Of a stretch of 64,000 nucleotides of DNA, positions 54,820 through 64,000 are shown piece by piece (the first letter of the stretch is position 1; every line of letters starts with the position of its first letter). Location: the NCBI RefSeq assembly GCF_017603825.1, contig NZ_CP072014.1:3720001-3784000 (forward strand), in the 5' to 3' direction. The notes below the pieces were generated by a model, which saw only the letters and a list, made by a program, of their open reading frames with translations, had not been told where the DNA came from and did no database searches. Both the position numbers and the translations under genes were made by a program. This DNA comes from Arthrobacter crystallopoietes (lineage in GTDB: Bacteria > Actinomycetota > Actinomycetes > Actinomycetales > Micrococcaceae).

Positions 54820-56633
54820 TTGGCCGACTCCGGCTCGCTACTGGCCAGTGGCAGGTGCTGTCGGTTTTTCCACTCCTCAAGACTCATTTGGTGCGGATCC
54901 AGCGCGTCAATGGCAGCATGCGAAATCTTCGGGTGCAGTGGACGCGAATCGTCTTCACCGATACCGATAAGTTCTTCATGCAGCTTTTCGCCTGGACGCA
55001 GACCGGTGAAGACGATGTCAATCTCTTTGCCGGACATCGCGATCATGCGCTGGGCTACGTCGAGAATCCGTACTGGTTCTCCCATATCCAGAATCAGGAC
55101 CTCTCCCCCGCGTCCGATGGCTCCAGCCTGAATGACCAGCTGGCACGCTTCCGGAATCGTCATGAAGAAACGGGTTGCCTCCGCATCGGTCACTGTCACC
55201 GGTCCCCCGTTGCGGATCTGCTCGTTGAACAGCGGCAACACGGAACCGCGGCTACCTAGGACATTTCCGAAACGGACCGAAACGTACTTCAATCCGGTCT
55301 GCTGCGCCACCCACGCCGTGATCTTCTCCGCTACGCGTTTGGAATGCCCAAGCACCGTCGTCGGATTCGCTGCCTTATCAGTAGAGATATTGACGAACGT
55401 CTGGACATTGGCCAGCCGGGCGGCCTGCAGAACGTTCAACGTGCCCATGATGTTGGTCTTCCAGGCTTCCTCGGGATACTGCTCAAGCAGGGAAACGTGT
55501 TTGAGCGCTGCTGCGTGGAACACCACCTCGGGCTTCCGATCCAGGAAGATCTCCTCCAGGGCAGCTGCGTCGCGGATGTCGGCCAGCACCGTGTCTTTGC
55601 CGTTGAGCAGGCCTTGTCCCGTAATCGATATCTGGGTGGACTGCAGCCCTGTTTCATCACGGTCCAACATGATCAATTCACGCGGCTCGAATTCGTTGAT
55701 CTGCCGGCATAGTTCCGATCCTATGGAGCCACCGGCCCCGGTGATCAACACGCGCTTTCCCTTGACATAATGGGCGATCTCATCAACGTGGATGTCGACC
55801 GGCTGCCGTCCGATCAGGTCCTCGATTGCCACCTCACGGAAGGAAAAGTCGGACCCGCCGGTCAGCATGTCCTTCAGCGGCGGGACAACCAGTACCTTGA
55901 TGTTGAGGCCTGCGACTGCGTCGGAAATCCGGCGGACTTGCTTCGCATCGATGTCCGCTATGGCAATCAACAGGACCGTGGCATTTGTTCGGGCAACGAT
56001 TTCCGGCAGGTCCTCCATCCGGCCGAGCACGGGAACGCTGACAATCCGCAGGTGTTTCTTCGCTGGGTCATCATCAATCAGGCCGACAGGCAGCCAGGGC
56101 GACTGCGGGTCGTTGCACATGCGGGTCACGATGGACTTTCCCACAAAACCAGCGCCGTAGATCAAGGTCCGGGCGGCTTCTTCACCGGGTTTGGCCTTGC
56201 TCTCAACGTACATCCGCTTCAGGTAGCGGATAGCCGCCATGAAAAGGCAGGCGAATGGGAAAGCGATGATACCTGTACCACGGGCAATACCCATGGAGAT
56301 GCCAAAGAACAGCAGGGCAACCGTGGTGATGGCCGAAACCGCCACCGTCACGATCACAAGCAGCTTCGCCTCGTGGAAGCTGCCAAAACTATACCGGCCC
56401 TTATACAGAGCGAAAGCTGAACCTACTGCGAACTGTGAGGCGATCGCTATGGCGCAAAGGATAATGATGCCGGGGATTTTCGAGGGATCCAGCACCATCT
56501 CGTACCGCAGGAAGACGGCCAGGACGATCGAAACGATCCAGGCGAATGAATCGAGCAGGAACTGCGACCAAAGCCAGAGAACCTTGTCGCTGCTGGCGGT
56601 CTTACCGGAGACCGGGCCACGTCCAATCTTCAT
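54816..56633 (-). CDS. CapD/PglF-type nucleoside-diphosphate-sugar epimerase/dehydratase
   Basis: A 605-residue membrane enzyme: four N-terminal helices (residues 15-125), a CoA-binding-like Rossmann domain, then an SDR domain. The SDR motifs are ITGAGGSIGSEL and STDKAANPT. The catalytic Tyr/Met position reads VLGHSKRVAE, with Leu where FlaA1 has Tyr and PglF has Met. The enzyme acts on UDP-GlcNAc-like sugars (4,6-dehydration or epimerisation). It overlaps both tsaC upstream and the WecA-like gene downstream by 4 bp. ATG 56633 (MKIGRGPVSG) is the start; the frame extends upstream without reason. Confidence 0.9.
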   Translation of the reverse strand: MKIGRGPVSGKTASSDKVLWLWSQFLLDSFAWIVSIVLAVFLRYEMVLDPSKIPGIIILCAIAIASQFAVGSAFALYKGRYSFGSFHEAKLLVIVTVAVSAITTVALLFFGISMGIARGTGIIAFPFACLFMAAIRYLKRMYVESKAKPGEEAARTLIYGAGFVGKSIVTRMCNDPQSPWLPVGLIDDDPAKKHLRIVSVPVLGRMEDLPEIVARTNATVLLIAIADIDAKQVRRISDAVAGLNIKVLVVPPLKDMLTGGSDFSFREVAIEDLIGRQPVDIHVDEIAHYVKGKRVLITGAGGSIGSELCRQINEFEPRELIMLDRDETGLQSTQISITGQGLLNGKDTVLADIRDAAALEEIFLDRKPEVVFHAAALKHVSLLEQYPEEAWKTNIMGTLNVLQAARLANVQTFVNISTDKAANPTTVLGHSKRVAEKITAWVAQQTGLKYVSVRFGNVLGSRGSVLPLFNEQIRNGGPVTVTDAEATRFFMTIPEACQLVIQAGAIGRGGEVLILDMGEPVRILDVAQRMIAMSGKEIDIVFTGLRPGEKLHEELIGIGEDDSRPLHPKISHAAIDALDPHQMSLEEWKNRQHLPLASSEPESAK

Positions 56634-57352
56634 AGCTGACTGCTCTCCCCGGGCGTCTCCGCGGGGTCCGGCGTCATCTCGGCCGGTTCCTCCCCAATGC
56701 CGAGGAGATCCGGCACGATTTCGCGCAACCGGTGTACCGGTATGGCTCCCTCGCGAACCACACGGAAAGGCTGTGACGTGCAATCGACAATAGTCGACGG
56801 CAGGGACTGGCTGTCTTCGGCATCACCGCGCAGTCCATCTTCCAGGTAGACCTCCACGGATTCTGCGAGCTGCATGTGGGCTTCGGCGGCGGTCCGCGAG
56901 GCAGGCTGTCCTGTGCGGTTCGCCGACGAGACCGCCAGCGGGCCTGTTACGGCCAGCAGGTCCAGTGCCAGACGGTCATCGGGCATCCGCAGCGCCACGG
57001 TGCCTTTTGTGTCACCCAGGTCCCAGGTCAGCGAGGGCTGGGCGTGGAAGATCAGGGTCAGCCCGCCGGGCCAGAATTCGTCCGCCAGACGTCGAGCCTC
57101 CTCGGCGATGTCCACTGCGAGGCCGTCTATGGTCTGCGGGCGGGGAATGAGGACCGGAGGGGGCATGGTGCGGCCCCGGCCCTTGGCAGCCAGCAGCGTG
57201 GCAACCGCTTGCGGCGAGAAGGCATCCGCGGCGATGCCGTAGACCGTATCCGTGGGCATGACAATGCACTGTTTAGACGCGATCGCCGTCTGCGCGGCGG
57301 CAAGGCCTTCGCTGCGTTCGACGTCGTCCGTGCAGTTGAATGTGGTGGTCAC
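56630..57352 (-). CDS. tsaC: Threonylcarbamoyladenylate synthase (TsaC/Sua5)
   Basis: A 240-residue YrdC-fold enzyme that makes threonylcarbamoyl-AMP for the t6A modification of tRNA. Typical parts are CIVMPTDTVYGIAADAF near the N-terminus, a KGRGRTMPPPVLI loop and SSANRTGQPA. The C-terminal 45 residues are a polar tail with no Sua5 domain. It follows prmC by 28 bp and overlaps the epimerase. Confidence 0.94.
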   Translation of the reverse strand: MTTTFNCTDDVERSEGLAAAQTAIASKQCIVMPTDTVYGIAADAFSPQAVATLLAAKGRGRTMPPPVLIPRPQTIDGLAVDIAEEARRLADEFWPGGLTLIFHAQPSLTWDLGDTKGTVALRMPDDRLALDLLAVTGPLAVSSANRTGQPASRTAAEAHMQLAESVEVYLEDGLRGDAEDSQSLPSTIVDCTSQPFRVVREGAIPVHRLREIVPDLLGIGEEPAEMTPDPAETPGESSQL

Positions 57353-57380
57353 AGGATCATTCTTTCATTTCGGGGCAGCG

Positions 57381-58226
57381 CTACCGCCGGACGGCGGCGG
57401 TGGCCCGTTCGCGTCCGGTCAAATCGTAGACTGTGGCAACATCGTCCCAGCACCCGGCGCTGTGCAGCAGGTGCGACACAGCTTCGGCCTGGACTTCCGC
57501 ATGTTCCATGATGAAGTAACCGCCGGATTTCAGCAGCCGTGCGGCGGTGCTGGCCGTGGCCGCCGGCAACTGTAGACCGTCGGCGCCGCCGCCGTACAGC
57601 GCAATCTGCGGATCATGTTCGGCCACTTCCGGGTCCCTCGGCACGGCTTCGGCGGGAATATAGGGCGGATTGGACACAACGACGTCGAAGGTCCCGTCCT
57701 GTTCGGCAAGCGCAGTACGTAGGTCTTCCTGCACCAGGGTCACGCCCCACGGCTCCAGGTTGCGTCCTGCCCAGGCATGGGCGAGGTCGCTCAGTTCCAC
57801 GGCGAAGACCTCCGCCTCGGGAACTTCCTGGGCAATGGACGCCGCGATCGCACCCGACCCGGTACCAAGATCAACAACCTTGGCACGCCTGATCTTCGCG
57901 GCGCGGTCAATGGCGTACTGGGCAACCGTCTCCGTCTCCGGTCGCGGGATAAAGACTCCGGGTCCGACCTGCAGTTCGAGATGGCGGAAATACGCCTTGC
58001 CCGTAATGTGCTGGAGCGGAACCCTGCGCGCCCGCTCCGCCACGAGCTCGCCGAACTCCGGCGGGACCAATGCGCCGGTCAGCGCCAGCGACCTGATCCT
58101 GCCCAAGGACTCCGCCATGAGGTGCGCCGCCAGAAGCTCTGCATCTACGCGTGGACTGGGCACCCCCGCCCGCTCCAATATCTGAGTTGCCTCCGCGAGA
58201 GCCTCGGCAAGCGTTTCTCCGCTCAC
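57381..58226 (-). CDS. prmC: Peptide chain release factor N5-glutamine methyltransferase
   Basis: A 281-residue SAM methyltransferase that methylates the GGQ Gln of release factors. The SAM motif is VVDLGTGSGAIAASIA and the substrate motif is VVSNPPYIPAE. The N-terminal helical domain is usual. It follows prfA by 6 bp, so enzyme and substrate protein are cotranscribed. Confidence 0.95.
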   Translation of the reverse strand: MSGETLAEALAEATQILERAGVPSPRVDAELLAAHLMAESLGRIRSLALTGALVPPEFGELVAERARRVPLQHITGKAYFRHLELQVGPGVFIPRPETETVAQYAIDRAAKIRRAKVVDLGTGSGAIAASIAQEVPEAEVFAVELSDLAHAWAGRNLEPWGVTLVQEDLRTALAEQDGTFDVVVSNPPYIPAEAVPRDPEVAEHDPQIALYGGGADGLQLPAATASTAARLLKSGGYFIMEHAEVQAEAVSHLLHSAGCWDDVATVYDLTGRERATAAVRR

Positions 58227-58232
58227 TGGTGC

Positions 58233-59312
58233 CTAGCGATCCTCGCCGAGTGCTTCAAGCCGCGCCTGTTCGTCCGCCTCGATAGCTGATTGGATGACAG
58301 GTTCGAGCTCCCCATTCATGACGGCATCAAGGTTGTAAGCCTTGTAACCAGTGCGATGGTCCGCGATGCGGTTTTCCGGAAAGTTGTACGTTCGAATGCG
58401 TTCCGAGCGGTCCATGGTCCGGATCTGAGACTTCCGGGTCTCGGAGTTGGCTGCGTCGATCTGCTCCTGCTGGTGCGCCAGCAGGCGGGCACGCAGCACA
58501 CGCATGCCTGCTTCACGGTTCTGAAGCTGGGACTTTTCGTTCTGCATCGCGACCACGATCCCGGTGGGGATGTGAGTGATGCGGACCGCGGAATCCGTGG
58601 TGTTGACTGACTGCCCGCCCGGCCCGGAGGAGCGGTAGACATCGATCTTCAGATCGTTCTGGCTGATGTCGACTTCTTCCGGCTCGTCCACCTCCGGCAG
58701 GACCAGGACACCTGCGGCGGACGTGTGGATACGGCCCTGGGACTCGGTGACCGGAACGCGCTGGACCCGGTGCACGCCGCCTTCGAACTTCATCCTGGCC
58801 CACACGCCTTCCGCGGGATCGTTGGATGACCCCTTGATCGCCATCGACACGTCCTTGTAGCCGCCCAGATCGGACTCGGTGGCGGAGATGATCTCGGTCT
58901 TCCACCCGCGCTGTTCCGCATACCGCGTGTACATGCGCAGCAGATCACCGGCGAACAAGGCGGCTTCGTCGCCACCTTCACCGCCCTTCACCTCGATGAT
59001 GACGTTGCGTGCATCATCCGGATCCCGCGGTATCAACAACCGGCGCAGTCTCGCCTGCGCCGTCTCAAGTTCAGCTTCAAGCCCAGGGACTTCCGCTGCA
59101 AACTCGGGGTCCTCGGCGGCCATTTCCCGTGCCGCACCCAGATCGCCCTCCAGCTGGCTCCAGCGGTTGTATGCTTCGACGATTCCGTTCAGCTGCGCCG
59201 ACCGACGTCCCAGCTTGCGAGCCAGTCCCTGATCCGCGTACACGGCCGGATCGCTCAGCCGCTTCTGCAGCTCTGCATGCTCCTCGAGCAATCCCTGTAC
59301 GGATTCAAACAT
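58233..59312 (-). CDS. prfA: Peptide chain release factor 1
   Basis: A 359-residue factor for UAA/UAG stop codons. The codon-recognition tripeptide is PVT in [15 protein letters not shown] and the peptidyl-hydrolysis motif GGQ is in [13 protein letters not shown]. Length is as in E. coli. It is followed by prmC and preceded by the rho terminator region. Confidence 0.96.
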   Translation of the reverse strand: MFESVQGLLEEHAELQKRLSDPAVYADQGLARKLGRRSAQLNGIVEAYNRWSQLEGDLGAAREMAAEDPEFAAEVPGLEAELETAQARLRRLLIPRDPDDARNVIIEVKGGEGGDEAALFAGDLLRMYTRYAEQRGWKTEIISATESDLGGYKDVSMAIKGSSNDPAEGVWARMKFEGGVHRVQRVPVTESQGRIHTSAAGVLVLPEVDEPEEVDISQNDLKIDVYRSSGPGGQSVNTTDSAVRITHIPTGIVVAMQNEKSQLQNREAGMRVLRARLLAHQQEQIDAANSETRKSQIRTMDRSERIRTYNFPENRIADHRTGYKAYNLDAVMNGELEPVIQSAIEADEQARLEALGEDR

Positions 59313-59387
59313 TTCTCAAACCTCTTTCGACTTCTTCAATAAGTCTAGATAAGACACCAACCGGCCGCTTAAACAACGAACCGCCCA

Positions 59388-59425
59388 GATCTCTCCGCTC
59401 CCGCATTTGCGGGACCGGAGAGATC
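59388..59425 (-). terminator. Terminator hairpin of rho
   Basis: GATCTCTCCG (59388-59397) pairs with CGGAGAGATC (59416-59425); inside, T-A and the CCCGC/GCGGG stem continue after one mismatch, with the loop ATTT. It stands 17 bases after the rho stop on the minus strand. Confidence 0.75.
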
Positions 59426-59442
59426 ATGAGCGGTCTGGGCAG

Positions 59443-61575
59443 CTACTTGTCGTTGTCGGACTTCGCGCCCAGTGTCGTCTTCTGTACCTGCATCAGGAAC
59501 TCGACGTTGGACTGGGTGTCCCGGATCTTGTTGGTGAGGAGCTCAAGCGCCTGCTGCGTATCGAGTCCGGAAAGGACCCGGCGCAGCTTCCACATGATCT
59601 TGACTTCCTCCGACGAGAGCAAGTTCTCCTCGCGACGGGTGCCGGAAGCGTTGACGTCCACGGCCGGGAAGATCCGCTTGTCCGCCAGATTGCGGGACAA
59701 GCGAAGTTCCATGTTGCCCGTGCCCTTGAACTCTTCGAAAATGACTTCGTCCATCTTGGAACCGGTTTCGACCAACGCGGTGGCCAGGATGGTCAGCGAA
59801 CCGCCGTTTTCGATGTTGCGGGCAGCACCGAAGAAGCGTTTCGGCGGGTACAGCGCAGAGGAATCCACGCCACCGGAGAGAATACGTCCGGAAGCAGGAG
59901 CAGCCAGGTTGTAGGCGCGTCCCAGACGGGTCATCGAGTCGAGCAGAACGACGACGTCCATTCCCATTTCCACCAGGCGCTTGGCGCGCTCGATGGCGAG
60001 TTCGGCAACTGTGGTGTGGTCGTCGGCGGGACGGTCGAAGGTGGAGGCAATGACCTCGCCCTTGACCGTGCGCTGCATGTCGGTGACTTCTTCGGGACGC
60101 TCATCGACCAGAACCATCATGAGGTGGACCTCAGGATTATTGATGGTGATCGCGTTGGCGATGGACTGCAGAATCAGCGTCTTACCGGCCTTCGGCGGCG
60201 ACACGATGAGACCGCGCTGGCCCTTGCCGATCGGCGCCACCAGGTCGATAACGCGGGGGCCGATCTTCTTCGGTTCGGTTTCGAGGCGCAGGCGCTCCGA
60301 GGGGTAAAGCGGAACCAGCTTGGTGAAGTCGACCCGGTCCTTGTTATCCTCGGCAGGCTTGCCGTTGACGGAGGTCAGACGCACCAGCGCATTGAACTTC
60401 TGGCGGCTGTTCTGGTTGGCGTTTTCGCCGTCCCGCGGGGCGCGGATGGCACCAACAACGGCGTCACCCTTGCGCAGGTTGTACTTCTTGACCTGTGCCA
60501 GCGAGACGTAGACATCGTTCGGACCGGGCAGGTAGCCGGAGGTGCGCACGAACGCGTAGTTCTCGAGCACGTCGAGGATGCCGGCCACGGGCAGCAGCAC
60601 GTCATCGTCGGTAACCTCGGTATCATCCACGTCCGGGTTCTGGCCGCGTCCGCGGCGGCGCTCGTTGCGGTCACGGTACCGGTTGCTGGTGTCCGTGTCG
60701 CGGTCGCGGCGGTTCCGGTTACGGCGGTTGCGTCCGCGGCCGCCGTCGTCGCCGTCATCGCTGCGGCTGTCGCTGCGGTTATCGCTGCGGCTGTCCCGGT
60801 TGTCGCTGCCGGTGGACTCGTTGTCGCGGCCGCGGGTACGGCTGCGCTCACGCCGGTCATTACGGTCGCCACGATCGTTACGGTCGCTGCGCTCACCGCG
60901 GTCAGCGCGGTCGGTCTGGCCTTCCTTCGCACCCTCAACAGGAGTCTCGGACGGCTCCGGCTTGTCAGCGGGCTTCTCCGCCTGCTGCTCCGGCTGGTCC
61001 TCGCGGCGGCTCCGGCCGCGGCTACGACGGCCCTCGCGGCCGCCTTCGGATTCCGGCTTCGCCTCGGCGGGCTGCACATCGGCCTGCTGGGCGTCTGCAG
61101 CCTTGGAGACGGCAACTTCACCGTCCGTTGATGTTTCGGCTGCAGCGGGTGCCTGCGCAGCTTCCGGCGTCACGTTGCCGTCGCTGGTCGCGCGGCGGTT
61201 GCGGTTGCGGGTCCGGCTGACGCGTTCGGCGGCCTTGTTGAGGTCACCGCTGTCTTTCGCCTCCGCTTTGTCCGCGGTACCGGCTGCAGGCACTGCAGGA
61301 GCCGCGGGCTCTTCAGCTGCGGGAGCAACTTCTTTTGCACTTGCACGGCCGGTGGTCTTCTTGGCAGGACGGTCGGCTACTGCGGAACCACGCTGGTGGT
61401 CCGAAATAGCCGCCACCAGGTCGCTCTTGCGCATCCTGGAACCGCCGGTGATGCCAAGCTGGCCGGCCAAGGCCTGCAGCTGGGCAAGCTTGAGTCCGGC
61501 AAGTCCTGCGCTCTTCGGCGCAGCAGAGTCTGATGATGTATCCACACCTGCAGCCAGGTCAGTGGTTTCAGTCAC
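59443..61575 (-). CDS. rho: Transcription termination factor Rho, actinobacterial long form
   Basis: A 710-residue hexameric RNA-dependent ATPase. The N-terminal SAP-like helix domain (LKLAQLQALAGQLGI) is followed by about 220 residues rich in Arg, Asp, Glu and Ser with short repeats such as RSDNRSDSRSDD. Then come the RNA-binding OB fold (VAGILDVLENYAFVRTSGYL), Walker A (SPPKAGKTLILQ), and DSMTRLGRAYN. The insertion is typical of high-G+C Gram-positives and adds RNA contacts. GTG 61575 with GAAGGATCC upstream is chosen; an in-frame ATG at 61707 would add 44 residues. Confidence 0.96.
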   Translation of the reverse strand: MTETTDLAAGVDTSSDSAAPKSAGLAGLKLAQLQALAGQLGITGGSRMRKSDLVAAISDHQRGSAVADRPAKKTTGRASAKEVAPAAEEPAAPAVPAAGTADKAEAKDSGDLNKAAERVSRTRNRNRRATSDGNVTPEAAQAPAAAETSTDGEVAVSKAADAQQADVQPAEAKPESEGGREGRRSRGRSRREDQPEQQAEKPADKPEPSETPVEGAKEGQTDRADRGERSDRNDRGDRNDRRERSRTRGRDNESTGSDNRDSRSDNRSDSRSDDGDDGGRGRNRRNRNRRDRDTDTSNRYRDRNERRRGRGQNPDVDDTEVTDDDVLLPVAGILDVLENYAFVRTSGYLPGPNDVYVSLAQVKKYNLRKGDAVVGAIRAPRDGENANQNSRQKFNALVRLTSVNGKPAEDNKDRVDFTKLVPLYPSERLRLETEPKKIGPRVIDLVAPIGKGQRGLIVSPPKAGKTLILQSIANAITINNPEVHLMMVLVDERPEEVTDMQRTVKGEVIASTFDRPADDHTTVAELAIERAKRLVEMGMDVVVLLDSMTRLGRAYNLAAPASGRILSGGVDSSALYPPKRFFGAARNIENGGSLTILATALVETGSKMDEVIFEEFKGTGNMELRLSRNLADKRIFPAVDVNASGTRREENLLSSEEVKIMWKLRRVLSGLDTQQALELLTNKIRDTQSNVEFLMQVQKTTLGAKSDNDK

Positions 61576-61885
61576 GAAGGATCCTTCCCCCTCGTCGGGC
61601 GGTCCGCATGTGAAGTGGACCGCGTTGTTTGCGTCCCGGCCTATGCATAAGAAACAAGGCCGGGTCGGGGTTGCCCAAGTGTGAGACCAGGCAACGCCGA
61701 GTGACATGAGAAAAACCTTGAATGGATCTCGTTCACCATGGTCTTAGGGATATGCTGCCCGCACTCTTACGCGCATATACAGCACTCAGTAATTCCGTGA
61801 CGGATCCTGGAAGGTTGCACCGATCTTTGGTTCGCTGCCGGATGTTGTATGTCCACGCGGGACTTTCGACAGATTGCCAAGCCGG
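61576..61885 (-). promoter_or_regulatory. Leader region of rho
   Basis: This gap between thrB and rho holds no separate gene. A perfect 8-bp stem (61635-61642 with 61657-61664, CCCGGCCT/AGGCCGGG) with a 14-base loop lies 59 bases upstream of the rho start. The rho frame itself is open back to ATG 61707. A long leader would suit autoregulation of rho, known in other bacteria. No clear promoter was assigned. Confidence 0.45.
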
Positions 61886-62869
61886 TTATTTCCGGCGGTG
61901 CACTTCCACTTTAGCACCATCTGTGTCAACCGTCAGTTTAAGGACACGCCAGCCGTCAGGCATTTGCGAGGACTCCAATGTGGCGGCAATATGCCGCTCG
62001 ACCGCATCCGCCTGCGCGGACCCCGCAGCCAGCGTCATCACCGTCGGCCCGGCACCGGAGACAACAGCGGCGAAACCAGAGGCACGAAGCGACTGCAGCA
62101 AGGCTGCGCTCGGTGCCATGGCAGGCGCCCGGTGGCTCTGGTGCAGCTCGTCCACCGTCGCCGCGAGCAGCAGTTCCGGGTCACGCGTCAGCGCCTGCAC
62201 CAACAAGGCGGCCCGTCCGGCATTGGCCGCGGCGATATGGTGTGGTACCGAGACCGGCAGCAGGTTTCGGGCCGTTTCGGTTGACAATTCATAGGATGGA
62301 ATGGCCACAACCGGAACAATTTCCGAAGCGACATCAACGGCGGTGCTGAAAAAAGAACCCGCCGTTTCCCAGGAGATGGCCAGCTTGCCCGCCAGCGCCG
62401 GTGCCACGTTGTCAGGATGGCCTTCCTGGGCGGAACAAAGCTGCAGGACTTCCTGAGCACTGAGCCGGGCAGCCACGGGCAGCAACGAGTTGGCCAGCAG
62501 CACCGCGGAGACGATGGCCGCCGCAGAGCTTCCCAGTCCCCGGCCGTGCGGAATCACGTTCTCGGCCTGCAGCCGCAGGCCTTCCGCACGGTAGCCGGCG
62601 CGTCCCAGCGTGTCCTGGATGGTGCGGATGATCAGATGGCTTTCATCCGTGGGCAGGTTTGCGGCGCCTTCACCGGAGATCTCGGCATGGAATACGCCGT
62701 CGTCGGTGGTTTCAACGCTGACCGTGTCATACAGGCTTACGGCCAGGCCGAGACTGTCGAAGCCGGGCCCGAGGTTGGCGCTGGTCGCCGGCACCCGGAC
62801 GCTTACGCGCTGCCCGGGCACCACGGCGGTACGCTCTGCGGTCCTCACGGCGGTGTTATTCGAGACCAA
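61886..62869 (-). CDS. thrB: Homoserine kinase
   Basis: A 327-residue GHMP kinase that phosphorylates homoserine for threonine synthesis. The ATP loop is [16 protein letters not shown]; the start region [18 protein letters not shown] is also diagnostic. The start is unsure: TTG 62869 overlaps the thrC stop by 14 bases; GTG 62848 is a good alternative. Its product is the substrate of ThrC. No terminator is seen between it and the rho leader. Confidence 0.95.
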   Translation of the reverse strand: MVSNNTAVRTAERTAVVPGQRVSVRVPATSANLGPGFDSLGLAVSLYDTVSVETTDDGVFHAEISGEGAANLPTDESHLIIRTIQDTLGRAGYRAEGLRLQAENVIPHGRGLGSSAAAIVSAVLLANSLLPVAARLSAQEVLQLCSAQEGHPDNVAPALAGKLAISWETAGSFFSTAVDVASEIVPVVAIPSYELSTETARNLLPVSVPHHIAAANAGRAALLVQALTRDPELLLAATVDELHQSHRAPAMAPSAALLQSLRASGFAAVVSGAGPTVMTLAAGSAQADAVERHIAATLESSQMPDGWRVLKLTVDTDGAKVEVHRRK

Positions 62870-63956
62870 GAGCTGCAGCCACGCTCACGACGTCGAAATC
62901 CACCTTGACGGGTGTAACCTCATGGCCGTCTTCGGTTTGCAGGGCCCACTGCGGATCCTTCAGGCCGTGGCCGGTCACTGTGATCACAATGGTCTTGCCC
63001 GCAGGAACTTCACCGGCAGCGTGCTTCTTGATGACGCCCGCAACACCCGCTGCCGAACCGGGCTCGACGAACACGCCTTCCTTGGAGGACAGCCAGCGGT
63101 GGGCGTTGAGGATTTCCTCGTCCGTCACCGAATCGATCAGCCCGCCCGACTCGTCACGGGCGGCAATGGCGGTGTCCCAAGACGCCGGGTTGCCGATCCG
63201 GATGGCGGTGGCGATGGTTTCCGGCTCGGTGACCGGGTGCCCCAGCACCAGCGGTGCCGCGCCGGCGGCCTGGAAGCCCCACAGTGTGGGTGTCTTGGTA
63301 GCGACGGCTTCGAGGGTGCCAGCAGTCTCGGATTCGTAGGGCTTGGCGTACTCCTGGTAGCCCTTCCAGTACGCGGTGATATTGCCGGCGTTCCCCACGG
63401 GCATCACATGGATGTCCGGGGCATCCCCGAGGAAGTCAACGGTCTCGAAGGCCGCCGTCTTCTGGCCCTGGATCCGCGCGGGGTTGACGGAGTTGACCAG
63501 GAAAACCGGGTACGCCTCCGACAGCTTGCGGGCAACTTCGAGGCAATTATCGAAGTTGCCGTTGATCTGGATGATCTCGGCGCCGTGGGCGATGGCCTGG
63601 CTCATCTTGCCCATCGCGATCTTCCCGGCCGGCACCAGCACGGCGCACTTCAGGCCCGCCTGGGTGGCATAGGCGGCGGCGGAAGCCGAGGTGTTGCCCG
63701 TTGACGCGCACACTACGGCCTTGGCTCCGGCCTCCACGGCTGCGGTGATGGCCATGGTCATCCCGCGGTCTTTGAAGGAGCCGGTGGGATTCATCCCTTC
63801 CACCTTCAGGTACACGGCTGAGCCGGTCAGCTCGGAGAGGGCCTTGGCATGGACCAGCGGCGTTCCGCCTTCACCGAGCGTGATGATCTCGGTCCGGTCC
63901 GTGACGGGCAGACGTTCGGCGTACTCGCGGATAACGCCGCGCCATTGGTGGGCCAC
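62856..63956 (-). CDS. thrC: Threonine synthase
   Basis: A 366-residue PLP enzyme making threonine from phosphohomoserine. The PLP Lys is in GSFKDRGM, and [14 protein letters not shown] binds phosphate. The GTG start has AAGGAG 5 bases upstream. It overlaps thrB. The homoserine dehydrogenase gene is expected beyond the end of the window, as in other actinobacteria; the last 44 bases are non-coding. Confidence 0.96.
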   Translation of the reverse strand: MAHQWRGVIREYAERLPVTDRTEIITLGEGGTPLVHAKALSELTGSAVYLKVEGMNPTGSFKDRGMTMAITAAVEAGAKAVVCASTGNTSASAAAYATQAGLKCAVLVPAGKIAMGKMSQAIAHGAEIIQINGNFDNCLEVARKLSEAYPVFLVNSVNPARIQGQKTAAFETVDFLGDAPDIHVMPVGNAGNITAYWKGYQEYAKPYESETAGTLEAVATKTPTLWGFQAAGAAPLVLGHPVTEPETIATAIRIGNPASWDTAIAARDESGGLIDSVTDEEILNAHRWLSSKEGVFVEPGSAAGVAGVIKKHAAGEVPAGKTIVITVTGHGLKDPQWALQTEDGHEVTPVKVDFDVVSVAAALGLE

Positions 63957-64000
63957 TTAGACTCCTTCTACTCGCAGTACGGAAGTAACTGAATTAACAA

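Noticed and set aside
54816-56633. Leu in place of the catalytic Tyr/Met of the CapD/PglF-type enzyme as proof of inactivity
   Set aside because: Similar VLGxSKR sequences occur in many bacterial members of this group, so it probably marks a subfamily rather than a dead enzyme.
59407-61131. Open frame of 574 codons opposite rho, with an Ala/Val-rich second half resembling membrane helices
   Set aside because: The hydrophobic look comes from the reverse reading of the Arg/Asp repeats of Rho; no start signal or family motif supports it.

Overview
The window is a 64 kb stretch of a high-G+C actinobacterial chromosome, most likely from the Micrococcaceae (an Arthrobacter-like soil organism). The reasons are: a homoprotocatechuate dioxygenase whose active-site numbering matches the Arthrobacter/Brevibacterium enzymes exactly; a phenethylamine-type copper amine oxidase; a Rho factor with a long Arg/Asp-rich insertion; NucS mismatch endonuclease; MurA with Asp in place of the fosfomycin-target Cys; and actinobacterial families such as DUF2017, DUF2550 and DUF3039. 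No transposase, phage gene, CRISPR array, tRNA or rRNA was found. Region 1 (1-13.9 kb) is accessory catabolism. It holds the 3' end of an aldehyde dehydrogenase (probably hpaE) and hpaD for homoprotocatechuate ring cleavage. Convergent to them is a minus-strand block of a copper amine oxidase, a small His/Met/CxxC membrane protein and a DHA2 drug:H+ antiporter. TetR and AraC regulators and an APC amine/amino-acid permease follow on the plus strand. Together these suggest uptake and oxidation of aromatic amines such as tyramine or phenethylamine, feeding hydroxyphenylacetate into the homoprotocatechuate pathway. After about 0.8 kb without a gene come a metabolite:H+ symporter, a divergent IclR regulator and another MFS transporter. 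The symporter promoter carries a TetR-like palindrome whose half-site also occurs beside the amine oxidase promoter. Region 2 (13.9-24.3 kb) is mixed: sbcCD, an aquaporin with a long hydrophilic tail, an ADP-ribosylglycohydrolase, an SDR, a DEDDh exonuclease with a BRCT domain, a small membrane ORF interrupted by an amber codon, a HAD hydrolase and a DedA protein. Region 3 (24.4-30.7 kb) is a conserved actinobacterial neighbourhood: rdgB, rph, a metallo-beta-lactamase-fold hydrolase, murI, DUF2017 and clpS on the minus strand, with pncB-pncA (NAD salvage) diverging. Region 4 (30.7-43.9 kb) holds an SF2 helicase coupled to an MFS gene, DUF3039, an ABC exporter, an old-yellow-enzyme reductase, a YbbN-like thioredoxin/TPR protein, a large two-part exported membrane protein, an AI-2E family protein, a zinc-ribbon protein, nucS and cspA. 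Region 5 (44-64 kb) is a housekeeping minus-strand run: murA, DUF2550, the complete F1Fo ATP synthase operon (in transcription order atpI-atpZ-atpB-E-F-H-A-G-D-C), a WecA/MraY-type transferase, a CapD/PglF-type epimerase, tsaC/sua5, prmC, prfA, rho, thrB and thrC. Many of these genes overlap by 1-4 bases, implying translational coupling. The points most worth a second look are the putative copper-handling partner of the amine oxidase, the shared TetR half-site, the double-signal membrane protein at 39-40.7 kb, the REP-like palindrome inside the atp operon, and the Asp-type MurA.
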